Origin: Isoetes taiwanensis
Taxonomy: Eukaryota > Streptophyta > Lycopodiopsida > Isoetales > Isoetaceae
Assembly (NCBI GenBank): GCA_021234155.1
Contig: JAJEKV010000422.1
Coordinates: forward strand, 147,096 to 211,095
Reading direction: 5' to 3'
DNA: 64,000 bases
Shown: positions 41,180-52,915 of the stretch, one piece after another
How positions within the stretch are numbered: the stretch's first letter is position 1
Layout of the letters: every line of letters begins with the position of its first letter
The notes under the pieces: model-generated
Told to the model about the DNA's origin: nothing
The model's input: only the letters and a program-made list of their open reading frames with translations
The model's database searches: none
Made by a program: the position numbers and the translations under genes

Positions 41180-44100
41180 AATAAAAAAGCTTGGTAAAAC
41201 AAATATCCGGCCCTCATTCTTTATTTGTTTTGAGAAAACCCCTCGTTACCCCCTGATCATCTCAGAAAACAAAGATCTGGAAGTTTCCGGGCCTTTTGAT
41301 CAAAAGCCATAGCCAGAAGCTCGCCAAAGAAACAGCCCGATCTTCTAAATCATGCTTTCGACCCGCTGCTACAAGTTTTTTGAAGATTGACATTCAATAA
41401 AACAGAGTAAAATCTGATGATAGGCTTCTGATGCAGGCTATGGCCATTTGCCATGGCAATGGAGGCCTCTGATGCTATAACACAACCCCTGGTTTTGCCT
41501 GAACCTGCCAGAATGGGATAAATCCGCCATTGCTATTTGCTCGCTTCTACTCTAACAAATCGAGATGCAGAGCAGCCTTTGAAACTCTGGAAAATCAAAC
41601 CCCTTGCTGAGTTTAACATCCATCCCATCCGGATTTGTCTACAAAGAACACACACTTTACCTCTCGAGGCTGAAGAAACAGGAAAACAGAGGAGCATGCC
41701 GGCGAGAAGAGCAAAGAAACAAAATGTTAGGAGAAGAAAAAATCTAGCGGCGCCGCTCCGTATATTTCGGGATAGATTACTGGTTATAAAATAAGCATAA
41801 TTTTACAGTAATATTAACCATTTGTTCATTACGGATTAGTGATATACCAATGGAAAAATTATAAATGGTTTGGACCCTTTTTATTGCGTGAAAAGGAGAT
41901 TCATAGCGATCAGAACGCAATGCATATTTCAATAGGTAGAATAGAATAGACAATTCATTAACGTCCATAGAAGCCCAAAGGCTATGGGGCAAACATGTCA
42001 AATAGGAAGGAATAATTAAGTTAGATCAACACAATCGGCACTCTCTAGGAGTTCAAAGATAAATTTTCCGAGTTGTGGTGTTGTAAGAAATTTCTTAAAA
42101 AGTTTGGCATAGGGATGTTCCAATGAAACATAGAATATTTTTCCTGAATGGTCATGTCTAGAGCAAAAATATATTGCATGCTCTTATGTTTCCATGCCTT
42201 GCCCACAAGCACAGATTCTCTGCTTTGCATCTAATTCAAGCCACCGGCCTTCTCCTATATAAGATGATGTGAGTTCAACAGCATACATGCATATGTGAGT
42301 CATAATGCTGCTAGGGCTGAAACCATGTGCTCGTGCTGAGGGTTAAAATCTCTGAGATAATATTCAGCTTCCTTCTTACCAAAAAAAAAATTTAACATAT
42401 GCCCAAAAAGTATTCTGTTTAAAGTTTTACTCTAACTATCAGTGTATAGACCCAATCAATTAAACAATTCTTCAGCTCACATGGTTTGCCAGCAGTTTCC
42501 ATTTGCCTTTAAGCTTGAAGGGCAGCATTAGCTAGTGATTCATCAACCATTTTCTTATGTAAGTTGGCCAACGTTTTGTTCATAGAATGGACCTAAAGAG
42601 AATAAGATCATGTGCATGATGGAAAAGATCACCAAGACCGCAACGTGTGCATTACAGAAAGATCACCAGCAACCTTAAGATACGTTATAAATGCACATGG
42701 TCTCTGCCCTACAAAAATGGAAGAAATGCATGTATTAATAGGAGTCTATACTAGACTAGACAAATGAAGGTATTAATGGGAGTCTATATTAGACAAATGA
42801 ATATTTACTATGCGAGGAATTACCCTTTACAATGATGATTGTAATCTTCTATCTTTATATCTAAGAAGTTTTCTATTTGAGATAACATAATATTTATGAT
42901 TTGTTTGTGATTTCTTTGTAGATCACTTGTTCAACAGATCACCTTAACCTCCATGGATATGCTCTATCACCTCAATAGCTATAGCAAAGAGCACGCAAAT
43001 GCTGCAAAAGAGGTTACAAATTTTCTATCATATATAATACTGGGCTGGGGCATATAATCAATCCAAATGTCATATCTATGGCACCATTTGGGCGTATACT
43101 TCAAGGCATGCTTTCACAATGCCACCCCATTGCTTTATTTATGAAGGTCAATCAAGAGCCGCATAAAGAATAGAATGGTAGCCAATGGATTTTAACAAAT
43201 GTTATAGAAATGCGAGACACGCGATTAAGGTATACAAATGCATAAGTATGAGGTATGATGTCTCAGAATGCATAAGTACCTGCAATAATTGTGCACATAA
43301 AAACCACATTCAAAATGATGTATTCTTCTGAAGCGGTCTTTGCTCAAACTTATGTCATGAGAATGCAAGTGCCTGTGTCCAAAGATAGGCAATGGACGCT
43401 TACCTCTGCTGGGCTTAAAATGTGGCATTTATAAAAAGCTTGAAAGAAATCCAACTCAATCAGTCTTGAGAATGCCAATGCTCAAGTTTCTAGCTTCACT
43501 CTAAAAAGTTTTGAAAGGAACGGTTCCAGAAGTGATAAATCCAAATGGGATGAACTAGGTTTACCTCTTGAAGTCGTTCTAATAAAAGTCGTGTGTGGCA
43601 AGATTCTACGATGCCATAGCTGGGGAAGAGACTTGCAAAAATTGGCATAACGTTGTGTCGCTTGAAAATTTCAAGTGATTCTAGATTTTTAGCCCAATTA
43701 AAATGCCTCTATTTAAGGTCAATTCTGTGGCATGCAGCATGTCGTCCCCTGCTGCAAAGAACACCGGAAACAGTCATAGAGATCGCACCTGCTGGTCAAT
43801 GATTTTCTTGGGCTTTTTCTAATTTTCCTGGCCGTTGTATGCAAAATTTAGAAGATCCACGGTTGAGATGGAATTAAGCTGACGTGGCAAGACACATGGC
43901 ATAGATAGAATTGCAGCAAAGTGTGCACGCCGGGTTAGGCAACCCTGCTAAAAAAAACAAATTGCTGCCGCAACAGAAGGTTGCCCTCTAAACTGAAGTG
44001 AAGGAAAATAAAATAACTTTTGTTCAAATGCACATCAAAACCACAGAATGCAACATGCAGCGTTGATTTTGAAGTAAATCTGGTTTTGCATCTGCACATT

Positions 44101-46104
44101 ATGTGCTTCATATCCGACAGAAACAAGAACCATTTAAAGCAGGGAAAGACGAACAGATTTGACAAACTGAAATCAATAGAATGCTCTGATAAACTCCAAA
44201 ACAAAGGAAGCTAGAGGTGGGCAGAAAATTCGATATTGGGATCAAAATGAAGGACAGGTGGCAACCCTTTCGCTATAATTTTCGACCCGCCATGAAATAT
44301 TTTCAACTTTCTACCTGCTTCAGCAATTTCCCTGAGTTTGCTCTCAAGTCAAGCAAGGCGGATTGGGACAAAAATGGTATTTTCATAGTGGGAAAGTGAA
44401 GTGGAAAAGTGATTTTCTTTTAGGACAATATCATTTGATAAAATATGTGACTTTTCTTAACATATATAATTATTGGAGGACAACTCTTTTGGAATATTAC
44501 CGATTGATGCCTTACTAAAAAAATTGACACCTAAGCGTTTTTTGTGCGCAACGCTTCTATTGAAAATTTTATGACACGTATCAGATTAAGATAAGGATTA
44601 AGATAAGGTTTGCGAGGTGTGGTTATGGCGACAAGATTCCTACACGGCCTCTACAGTCAAGGTGCAACCATCGGGTCCGCCATGCCCAATCCATCAGCCA
44701 TCTCCAGCATCCAAAATATTGGAGCTTCGGCTATGGCGCCTTCTTGCTTCAAGAAAGACTCAAGCTCTTGCAGTGATTTCTCGCCTAGCAGTGGTAATCT
44801 ACTTGGCAAAAGCTTGACAGCTCATGGATGCGCAGTTCTCTGTAGTGATCTGCTACTGTTGGAGGTTCGTTGGAGCTTCACCAGCGATTTTCTGCTATAA
44901 GATGCCCCTTTTCGTATTTAGCAGAGGTTTTGCCACAGCAGATTATAGGCTCGAATTCTGTGACTGACCTCTTCATACCCTGCTTCCAGGGATTTTCATA
45001 CTCTGCTTTCGAGGGATTTTCAGGCATTCCAGTAAGCTCCTTTGGTGATTGTAGTGCTTCATTTCCGCAAAAGATGTTTGATGTTTGAAGATGAAGATCG
45101 CCTTTTTTTTTATCTGTTCCTAGGATTTGGTGCAAGATTGGAGCATCTCAAAAACAATTGCTATGGAGTTCCAAAACGAAAATTGCAGCTTTAAATGTCA
45201 TGATATTGTGGTGAATGTCATCATCACTCTCCCAAACATAATACATGAATATCAATGCATCTTCCACCGCAAACCAACATCTAGGGTCTCGATTTTCATA
45301 CAAGCAAGATTTGAGTGCATGCAAATGTATTTGAGATGTGTTGGTTACTCAGACATGCCTCAAGTTTGAGAAGGTATGTTTTAGAACAATTAGAATATTT
45401 GAGAAGCTTTGCAAAATGCAAAAAATGAAGCTGCATTTTAGAAGTTAAGGATATTTTGCAGCAGCTGCAACAATGGAAATTGTGAGAACATCTTTGTATT
45501 GCACTTTCCAATCTGATTATCAAAGATCTATGGTATGAGAATTTAGATTATGATAGGCTTTTTGAGAAGCACTCTTGTGCAGAAAATGAAGTTATATCAT
45601 AGAACTTAGATGGCCACTATTATAGCAGCTGGTGAATCGAATAGATATACAATATTTTACCATGATTTTCCTTATTTTGAAGTTTGCCTTTGTATAGAAA
45701 CCTGGGATGAGTGGCATCTATGGCTTGAGACTTTATGCCTCTGTTTGTTTCACGAGGGCCATAAATAGTTTGTGCATGTCAAATAGAGGAATGCTGTGAA
45801 TGCAATAATGAGACGAGTGCATCTACCACATTTGGCTGTAACGGTATTTGATCCGATCATTGTCCTTTGAAGTTTGATGTAAATGTTCTAGGACGTAAGT
45901 CTGTCTTGCCAAAACTCCAAGTATTCAAGTAATGCTTCTATAAGGTGGCTGGCAAACAAGTAAACCAATTGAAGTAGCAATCTCTAGCAAGAGCGTTTGG
46001 ACATCAGCATTGTATAGTACATTTCTTTCATTTTTTGCACATATTAAGCTTTAAAGTCATGTATATTTTAGATTCAAACTGAAAGATAAATTGCATTCCC
46101 TTGC
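41180..46104. other. 4.9 kb without a supported gene
   Basis: AT-rich sequence. Small details only: a near-direct repeat of GGTATTAATGGGAGTCTATA-type sequence at 42725-42800, and short open frames (41537-41794, 44610-44900, 44870-45135) with no recognisable domain. No terminal repeats identified. Confidence 0.45.
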
Positions 46105-46560
46105 TGTTGAACCTGGTTCCCCATCCAGGCCAACACTCATAAACATCTCAAGAAAAGATCAATGGATGATAAGACAACAAAATTTGCACAGTAAGAAATC
46201 TTTTCTTCAATAAACATCAACAAAGCATGATCTTGATACAACAGAAAAACCCCTTGCAAGGGACCTTCACTTCAAATATGGAGAGGGCTGCCACACCCCT
46301 CCTTGAGCACTGCCACCATGCTCCAAATGAAGAACGTGAAGGGAAGAGGAGGAGAGAGTATCTCCTCAAATTATTTATGCTTTACACTTGTTAATCTCCA
46401 CCATTGTTTTCCACCTCTTCATCACAACCATCAATTTTGCCTCTTCATCTTAACCACCATCCACTTCCACCACTTAATCCCAACCCTTAAAATCAACCAT
46501 TGCAATATGCCCCAAATATATTGGCCTACAAAAACATGTTGAACCACTTGTGGTTCAACA
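46105..46560 (+). mobile_element. LTR-like unit, 456 bp, TGTTGAACC...GGTTCAACA
   Basis: Bounded by TG...CA with 9-bp inverted ends and finished by a small hairpin TGTTGAACCACTTGTGGTT. An inverted copy, interrupted by an insertion, lies at 61488-62991. No 5-bp target duplication is visible, so solo-LTR status is unproven. The unit contains no gene. Confidence 0.6.
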
Positions 46561-47150
46561 TTATGCCCCAAAAAGATGCGGGCCGGTCCCCTCGCCCAAC
46601 ACATAATATAGCACTTAAGATACATTATGAAGTACATAGAAATGAGCTGGGCACATCCACACCAAGACTGGCTACTTTGGCTCACCGGACCACGTGTGGA
46701 TAACCATACTCAACAAGTCCAAAAAGGTACTCCCAACGCCTTGCACGCGGCTCATTGTGGCTCTGGTCCACGCGGAAGTAACACTCCTTGGCAAAATAAT
46801 AATGTAATAAAGTTTTATAAAATAGCATCATTAGTGCATATCACACATTGGCAAAACCTTAGGGTGTCTCAACAAGAACCATGGGGTGCCCAACAAAACC
46901 ATGGGGAATATCCACAATAGCAAACAAAGGGTCAAGGGCAATGGTCGAAGTGTTGGACAAAACCTTGGGGTGCCCCAAAATATAGAAAATAGAGGAAAAT
47001 AAACTTTTAGGGTTAGGGCATGCAATCGGAATGCATCAGGAAGGCAAACGGTGGAACGGGAGAGGCAAAAATAGAATGAGGTGGGCGGGGAAGTAGAAGA
47101 TCAGGCATTAGGGCGGATTTGGGGTCTGAAAATGGCCCTTATCTTGGGCT
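46561..47150. repeat. repeat shared in inverted orientation with 60.9 kb and 63.5-64.0 kb
   Basis: 46650-47105 matches the reverse complement of 63542-64000, and 47100-47130 matches the reverse complement of 60904-60940, with small indels. The right-hand copy is split by a 2.6 kb foldback insertion at TAATGC; this copy shows the unbroken site (GGCATTAGGGCGG). Confidence 0.9.
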
Positions 47151-47258
47151 AAAGATTTCCACGTCAGATTCGCCAGGACCAATCAGGTTTGCGCCTTTTT
47201 TACGAAAGTCAGTATTACTTGGCAGGTAGAAGGATGAGCAGGCTTACTTGGCATCCAC

Positions 47259-47829
47259 ATGGCGTATTTTCATAGGGGATGCCTGCGCTTTTATTGCAAC
47301 CATTTTAATGGCCCGTATTTTTCGGGAGTCGCCACCGCCCAAAATAATGGTGACTTTGACCGCCTCTTGTCGGGCCACCAACTCCCTTGTCAAATTTTGC
47401 GCCAAACTACATCTTTGTCACTCAAGCTCTCGTGCATCCTCTCCGCCTTCACTCCTCATCCGCAATCCATGTCTCCCCGTAATTTCGTGTTCTTGCCCCA
47501 TTTACGTAACTCCCAAGGTCAAGAAGTGGGAGGTTTTGTCTCAATAGGTTCAGGTGAGTATGCTGCCATCAACGAGGGGCGAGCATAGAGTTAGCGACAA
47601 AGGCGATCAGACGATGCGGACACATTGGATAGGTAGGATAAAAGAGTTCAAGTTGAATTCTAGCGGTAGGAAAGTGGAAAGTATAACAATACGACATGCA
47701 TATACCCCTTTCGATATGGCCAAAGAGCTAATCTCCCCAAAAACGGCTTCCCAAAATTGCCCGCAAATGGTAACCACCTTAACGGATCACACGACGCCGA
47801 AGCTAGCTGTCGCCTACTTAACTGCGTAG
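47259..47829 (+). pseudogene. unknown coding remnant
   Basis: Two overlapping plus frames (47259-47588, then 47554-47829) read like protein with a shift between them: LRNSQGQEVGGFVSIGSGEY, then HWIGRIKEFKLNSSGRKVE and MAKELISPKTASQNCPQMV. It is followed at 47784 by a hairpin of the ATCACACGACGCGAA family that overlaps the last codons. Function unknown. Confidence 0.35.
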
Positions 47830-47854
47830 AGATAGTTTCGCGTCGCGTGTGATC
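47784..47854. repeat. hairpin repeat, ATCACACGACGC family, copy 1
   Basis: GGATCACACGACGCCGAA pairs with TTTCGCGTCGCGTGTGATCT about 36 bases downstream. Confidence 0.8.
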
Positions 47855-47939
47855 TTCTTATCTTTCATTTCTTTCGTTGACACGTGTTTACAAACAAATT
47901 TATTGTGCGGGGTTTATGTTTATCGGGACGTCGTGGATG

Positions 47940-48710
47940 TCATTCCGCCGAAAGTATTAGTAGTGTACTTGTCGGTATCACATAGACATCGGAATTGTCC
48001 TTTTCCAAGGTATGGATGACGGACTTTATGGGTATAGGCATCTCGGGTTTTACGGACATGATTATAACGTAAAGGTCAGGAAACCGAGCTTGAGGCGGTT
48101 GAATTGCCCCTTTAAGTGAACTTTGTAAGCCACGCACTAATGAGAACAATGTAATTGCAATGAAGAAATGCATGGTCGACGAGGTGCAAGGGGAATGTCA
48201 AAACGGAGGCGTGAGGATGAGTTTCAAAATCTTCACACCGCTTGAGGTATTTGCTAACATATTCGGAGATAGCAGGAAGTTCGAAAAAGCTCAAGACATA
48301 TCGTGCTTTCTCCCCACGCCGATTTTGTGGATGGCTTATTTTTTGTTCCGACTGGGGATGTTCGATTCCACGAATCATCCGGGTCAACTAACGAGAGGTC
48401 CGCGTGAGTTAAGTCCTCCTTTAAGTTCGATACTTTCTTCCAAAACAATATTTATAACGTTAATTGTCAACTAGAACGAAGGGAAACAGAAAAAGAGAGG
48501 CCGCACAACTTTTTGGGAGCCGCTTGAGGACCATAATAGACATTCCGATGCGGTGGATATTCGAGTATGGAGAGGGAGGAAGTCATTTATACGGCCACCA
48601 TGGAAAGTTTAATGGCCATTATCGTGAGCTAAGAGTGCTAATGGAGACAGAGGAAATTGTCGGCGACTTCCATTATTTTATTGATGGCATTAGGGTTGGT
48701 TACTGATAAG
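47940..48710. other. coding-like remnants of unknown origin
   Basis: Minus-strand frames 48387-48112 (ARYVLSFFELPAISEYVSKY, LKRCEDFETHPHASVLTF) and 48448-48254 are protein-like. So is the plus frame 48464-48706 (MRWIFEYGEGGSHLYGHHGK). They cannot all be real, and none carries a recognised motif. Confidence 0.25.
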
Positions 48711-49979
48711 AGGGAAATGTAAAGTTTAGTGAGTTCGCGATCAACAAGAAATTGTCTATCGGCTAGCTTTGAATCTCGGTTTTTATTTGTGTTTTTGTCG
48801 ATGTTTTTTAGGGTTCCGTGATTTTGTCCGATATTTTTTAGGGTTCCGTATAATTATTTAAAAACGTTACCATCATATTTTACTTTAACTTCTGCTTTTT
48901 TACTATTTATCTCTTGCCAGGTTGTCTATTTTTGTCGTTGTTCAGAGTATAAAGCGCCATCCGCCGAGAAGCCATGGCAAGAACTAAGCAAACCGCAAGG
49001 ATCCATCCAGTGGTGTAAGGCCGGTGATTACATTAGTCCGCCTTCTTCATCCGACTCAAGTCTCTCGATAGAGATTCTCCTCCTCCCACCATGCCTAATG
49101 TAAGACAGGAAAAGAAATCCGCATGACGACGGGCGGGAGAAGCAGCCCCGGAGTAAGTAGGGAGGTGCACCGGCCTGGAGACAGAGGATGAAAATGTGAG
49201 AGACGGGCAAGCAGCAGAATATGATGCCGGATTAATTATTGGGCAGCCGCCTCTTCTTGCTCTTCCTCGCCCTCCCGCTCCTCCCGTGGAGGTGCTGTGA
49301 CCTTCAAATCAAAAGGAGGAGGCCCAACGCCGTAAAGGGGAAGGCTACTGTGAATGTGAGGAGACGGCCGGAAGAGTGGGCCGAGGAACAACTGGCAGAT
49401 GTCGGGTGAGGAGGCGGCCGGAAGAGTCGGGCCGAGCAAATGTGCTCCAAATGCTGGGGTGGGTGAGGGTAGAGGCCGGAAGCGAAGACTAAGCTCGGTA
49501 TTGGGCTTCGCGAGATTAAGAAGCATCGAAGAGCACCGGAGATGGTCATTCCGCGCTCCCATTTGTATGGGCTCGTGAGAGAGATTCTGCAAGAGTGTGG
49601 TGCGATACATCATACCAAGCATGTAATTCAAGCAAATCGCCTTTAAATGCTCTTCAAATGGCTTCGAAGCAGTTGGTGTGTCGGCCTGTTCGAGGACTCG
49701 CGGCTTGCAAAGAATACATGCCAAGCGGGGATCATCATGCCCAAGGACATGTACTGCCTTACGCATAAAGGGATCCCGAGTACTATGGTCAAAATTTTAT
49801 GGCTGAATACAACAAGAAGAAAGACCCCCCAGAAAAAAGGCCGTGAAGTGCCTTTGTGTTTTTTTCATATGTATAATATTTCTTAATGCAATGGCTTTAT
49901 AAGCTTAATCTCTTAGTCCATTTCTTTCTTAGAAGCCTAGCTTCAAGACTTTGTATTTTTTTTTTAATGTTATAATTGA
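48711..49979. other. no supported gene
   Basis: Contains a short doubling of GATGTTTTTTAGGGTTCCGT near 48800-48850. A minus frame 49766-49236 with an acidic Glu-rich end is not convincing because of low complexity. AT-rich flanks. Confidence 0.35.
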
Positions 49980-50048
49980 GGATCACACGACGCGCAGCAA
50001 GCATTGTGCTTTTTTGTTGCACATAGTAGTCTTCGCGTCGTGTGATCC
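49980..50048. repeat. hairpin repeat, ATCACACGACGC family, copy 2
   Basis: GGATCACACGACGCGCAG at the left, CTTCGCGTCGTGTGATCC at the right; the interior (GTGCTTTTTTGTTGCACAT) is shared with the copy at 59050. A telomere-type repeat starts two bases after it. Confidence 0.9.
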
Positions 50049-50050
50049 AA

Positions 50051-50086
50051 CCCTAACCCTAACCCTAACCCTAACCCTAACCCTAA
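50051..50086. repeat. interstitial telomere-type array, six CCCTAA units
   Basis: Six exact CCCTAA (TTAGGG) units in 36 bp. The common plant telomere unit is CCCTAAA (TTTAGGG), so this is the six-base form. It abuts a hairpin repeat on the left and coding-like sequence on the right. Confidence 0.9.
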
Positions 50087-50116
50087 AATGTACGGACAAA
50101 TCTCCCCACAACGGCT

Positions 50117-50680
50117 GTGTCCCCTTTCATAATCAACAACGGCTACTTGAGTTCAAAGTGCGCAGCCTTTTACCGCCTCCTAAACATCTTCTTGTTTTCG
50201 CTCGCTTGCTTCGCCATGGATTGTTATGTGAAGTTCCGGAATGGTATGCATCCCCCTCATGACAACGAGGAAGGCGCCCGATCGCGATTTATCCGTTTCT
50301 ATTGCAAGGAGTTGGACATCATGGCAAACAGTAGCGAGCTTGGATGCTATCGCGAGGTTGCTTTTTAGCTTTCACCTGCACCGCTTGGTCTCAGCCAAGA
50401 CGCCCCTTGCGGATGTCCCCGGCTCGTGGATTCCAAAACCAGCTCTAGAGGAGGCGGCTTCCCATTTGCAAACAGGGAAGATGTTTTTCAAGAATGTCAG
50501 CAAGAACGGGCTCCTCTTGGCTGCGTCCTTGTGCTTAAGAAGGTATCTTATTTCTCTTTGCCGCTTGCATTTGCTAGTTATTGCATTCTCGCTTCGGCCA
50601 AACCAAGATATAATGGAAACAATGAAATCTTTAAGCCAAGGGGGGTCCGGTTATGTGTGATGATGCTGACTATGACGTAG
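50117..50680 (+). pseudogene. coding-like sequence in shifting frames, unknown
   Basis: Protein-like segments occur in turn: SKCAAFYRLLNIFLFSLACF with YVKFRNGMHPPHDNEEGARS, then LEEAASHLQTGKMFFKNVSK, then a frame ending 50680. Introns or frameshifts separate them. They may belong with the acidic ORF that starts at 50745. Confidence 0.35.
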
Positions 50681-50744
50681 AAATGGAGATAGATCTACAA
50701 GAAGAAGAGCAAGAATGTAGGAGTTTTAGCCCGGCCGACCGGCC

Positions 50745-51479
50745 TTGGGTGAACCGGAGGAGGGAGATGATTCTCAAGGTGATGAGGATGGGGATGAGGA
50801 TGAAAAGAAGTTGTCCGACATAACGCCAATTTTAGTGGAAGGCAAAGAATACTTATTGCTAAGTGATATCTTGAGGAACCCCCGCCTTTGTTACTTAATG
50901 TGTGCTAGGGAAGACGAGCTTATCAGTACCTTGGCCGAATGGGTAAACTTAGGCCTAGATTTTGAAGAGGATTTGGACAAAGAGATGTTTGAAGTATCTA
51001 ATTATACCGGCAATGCTATAAAGCTTAAAGAAGCATATGAGAGGCTGGAGTCTCGATTTGCTCAAGATGAGGCGAATCTACCAACGGAAGAAGAATTCAA
51101 AGCGTCTCCGCAAAAAGCGCCAACAAGATCTACAGGTTTGGCAGGCCCTTCAGTCAATCGCGGTAGCATAAGCCTGGTAGATGAGGATAAATGTGAAGAA
51201 GATAATCTTGAGGGTTCTTATTTGTGGGAAGTAGATGATTTTTCTTGCCGACATGCACGCGGGGGACAGGAAAGATTGAAGGACTCTACATTGTTAAGAT
51301 ATATCTCAAGATTCGTTAATGGGGAGATAATCGTCTTCAGCAGAACTTTCAGTCCAAAGGGTGCAGAGTTTGTCTATTACCTCCGTGCATTATGCATGTT
51401 CGGGAACCATTCCCAATTGGCATCAAACACTGAAAGGGTGATAGCAATTCGCTTGGGATGTTGTGTTACAATATTTTGA
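50745..51479 (+). CDS. unknown acidic protein, 244 residues
   Basis: The intact frame starts MGEPEEGDDSQGDEDGDEDE, then has a helical region (YLLLSDILRNPRLCYLMCAR, LISTLAEWVNLGLDFEEDLD) and a long amphipathic stretch (LKEAYERLESRFAQDEANL). The C-terminal 50 residues look less natural and may be read-through after a lost splice site. A conserved-looking W-E-V-D-D-F-S-C motif lies near residue 165. No family is recognised. It lies between hairpin copies 2 and 3. Confidence 0.5.
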   Translation: MGEPEEGDDSQGDEDGDEDEKKLSDITPILVEGKEYLLLSDILRNPRLCYLMCAREDELISTLAEWVNLGLDFEEDLDKEMFEVSNYTGNAIKLKEAYERLESRFAQDEANLPTEEEFKASPQKAPTRSTGLAGPSVNRGSISLVDEDKCEEDNLEGSYLWEVDDFSCRHARGGQERLKDSTLLRYISRFVNGEIIVFSRTFSPKGAEFVYYLRALCMFGNHSQLASNTERVIAIRLGCCVTIF

Positions 51480-51788
51480 CGACCAAGCCGGTCTCAAGGG
51501 CGAGCAATATGTTAAATTTTTAGGCCGGGCTTGACTCACCCAAGGTTGGAAGCTGGGGTCGATAACATGGAAGTCATTGCCTTGTTGGATCAGTGCGGCA
51601 GGGGATTGAAAGAGCATGAAATTGACGACGAAGCTTGAGAAATTGGAAGTTATATGTTTTCCAACTTGTATCGGTAAAATTATTTATGTACGGATTGTCC
51701 TTCCGAAATTCCTAATAAAAATTATTTTATTTGTATTTATTCACATCAATAAATACATCGATGATCGATTTTTCTGTCATATCTAGGT

Positions 51789-51805
51789 TTTCGCGTCGTG
51801 TGATA
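51789..51805. repeat. half hairpin, ATCACACGACGC family, copy 3
   Basis: TTCGCGTCGTGTGATATC; the left partner is lost or replaced by ATCGATGATCGAT. Confidence 0.6.
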
Positions 51806-51855
51806 TCTATCTCAAGAAATGAAATATTATTGGAAAAGACAATTAATTTATTTAT

Positions 51856-51890
51856 TCCTCACACGTCATGCGAAGCAACTCGTGTGACTC
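51856..51890. repeat. short hairpin variant directly upstream of a TATA box
   Basis: TCACACGTCATGCGAAG followed by CAACTCGTGTGAC. CACACG pairs with CGTGTG, and the TATA box begins five bases later. Confidence 0.6.
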
Positions 51891-51894
51891 ATGT

Positions 51895-51900
51895 TATAAA
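51895..51900 (+). promoter_or_regulatory. TATA box of array gene A
   Basis: TATAAATAGAAGACC, 99 bases before the ATG at 51994, with a C/T-rich leader between. Confidence 0.65.
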
Positions 51901-51993
51901 TAGAAGACCGATGTCCACGCTGACCTCCGACGCCTTCAGCCTTACGCTCATCTTCTACTTCCCGCCCGGCTTCGCCTTCCACCTTTCGCTCCG

Positions 51994-52395
51994 ATGGCAT
52001 CATCATCTTCCTCTAGCAAGCGACCATGCCAAGATAGCACTCCCCAGCCCCCCGTGAGCTGCGTGGACATCACCCTTGCGGTGGTGATGAAGAGATTCAA
52101 GGAGATCCATGATGAAAACAACCGCCTCTGCCGCCGAGAACAATGAGGCGGTCGAATGATCGCCTTCACGAGGCTGCTTTTGCCTGGACGAAGGCGTTGA
52201 CGCAGACGCGGGAAACATTCGCCATGTACCAAGAGGCTTACGAGCCGCAGGCGAGGCGCTTGAAACCGCTCACATGATTTCATGCAGCCTTAGAAGATAT
52301 GGAGAAGAAGCTCCGAGCTGCGGAGGATGAGAACGCTGACCTTCACGCCGGTGCAGGGACATGAAAATCAGCTAGAGGATCATGAAGATCCCTAG
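51994..52395 (+). pseudogene. array gene A, small Ser-start coiled-coil protein, broken
   Basis: Begins MASSSSSSKRPCQD, then VDITLAVVMKRFKEIHDENN, and is stopped at 52144-52146. In another frame the coiled-coil-like sequence goes on (AFAWTKALTQTRETFAMYQE, FHAALEDMEKKLRAAEDENA), so one or two frameshifts and one stop break an original protein of about 120-130 residues. Genes B and D share the start, the D-I-x-L-x-V-x-M-K-R-x-K-E block or the E-D-M-E-K-K-L block. Function unknown; probably an oligomerising helical protein. Confidence 0.6.
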
Positions 52396-52495
52396 CCGTT
52401 GTATCTATCTATTTTTTGCTTCAAAGAAAAGTTTTCTCTATTTTTTGCTTCTATCTATCCTGTTGTTCCAATGTATGTTCTGTTTTATTAAAATA

Positions 52496-52560
52496 TCACA
52501 CGACGCGAAATGCCTTGCTTGCAATTAGGTAGCAATCAATGGATTTCGCGTCGTGTGATC
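52496..52560. repeat. hairpin repeat, ATCACACGACGC family, copy 4
   Basis: ATCACACGACGCGAAATGCC at the left, GATTTCGCGTCGTGTGAT at the right, perfect 15-base stem. The interior (TTGCAATTAGGTAGCAATCA) is shared with copy 6. It lies about 100 bases after gene A. Confidence 0.92.
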
Positions 52561-52721
52561 TCCATGCCGTTCTATTTTGCTTCAATGAGAAGTTCTATCT
52601 TTAGTTATGTATCAGTAAAATTACTTATGTATAGATTGTATCACCGAAATTATCAATAAAAATTATCACACGAGCTTTCTGCGGAAGAAAAGGCGTTAGA
52701 AGAAGTAACGCTCCTTTTTCC

Positions 52722-52782
52722 TCACACGACGCGAAGTAGCTGGCCGATTTTTCGACCCACGGCATCCTTCGGCGTCGTGTGA
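52722..52782. repeat. hairpin repeat, ATCACACGACGC family, copy 5
   Basis: TCACACGACGCGAAGTAGC pairs with CTTCGGCGTCGTGTGA; 25 bases upstream of the TATA box of gene B. A half copy ATCACACGAG lies at 52665. Confidence 0.88.
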
Positions 52783-52807
52783 CTCAAGCTACTACGAAAT
52801 CCACAAG

Positions 52808-52813
52808 TATAAA
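52808..52813 (+). promoter_or_regulatory. TATA box of array gene B
   Basis: TATAAATAGAAGAC, nearly identical to gene A's, 108 bases before the ATG at 52916; C/T-rich leader. Confidence 0.65.
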
Positions 52814-52915
52814 TAGAAGACTTTCTATCTTGCCTTCGACCTCCGATCCTCTTCCGCCTTCGCCTTCTTACGCTCATCTTCTCCCCTTCCCGCCTTCCGC
52901 TTCCCCTTCTCCTCG

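Noticed and set aside
46105..46560. Firm call of a solo LTR
   Set aside because: TG...CA ends are present but no 5-bp target duplication is seen, and the second copy sits exactly in a foldback loop; kept as LTR-like.
48112..48474. Open frames on both strands in the same interval
   Set aside because: They overlap and contradict one another and show no domain; recorded only as coding-like remnant.
50051..50086. True chromosome end
   Set aside because: Only six units, with ordinary sequence on both sides; at most an interstitial telomere-type repeat.
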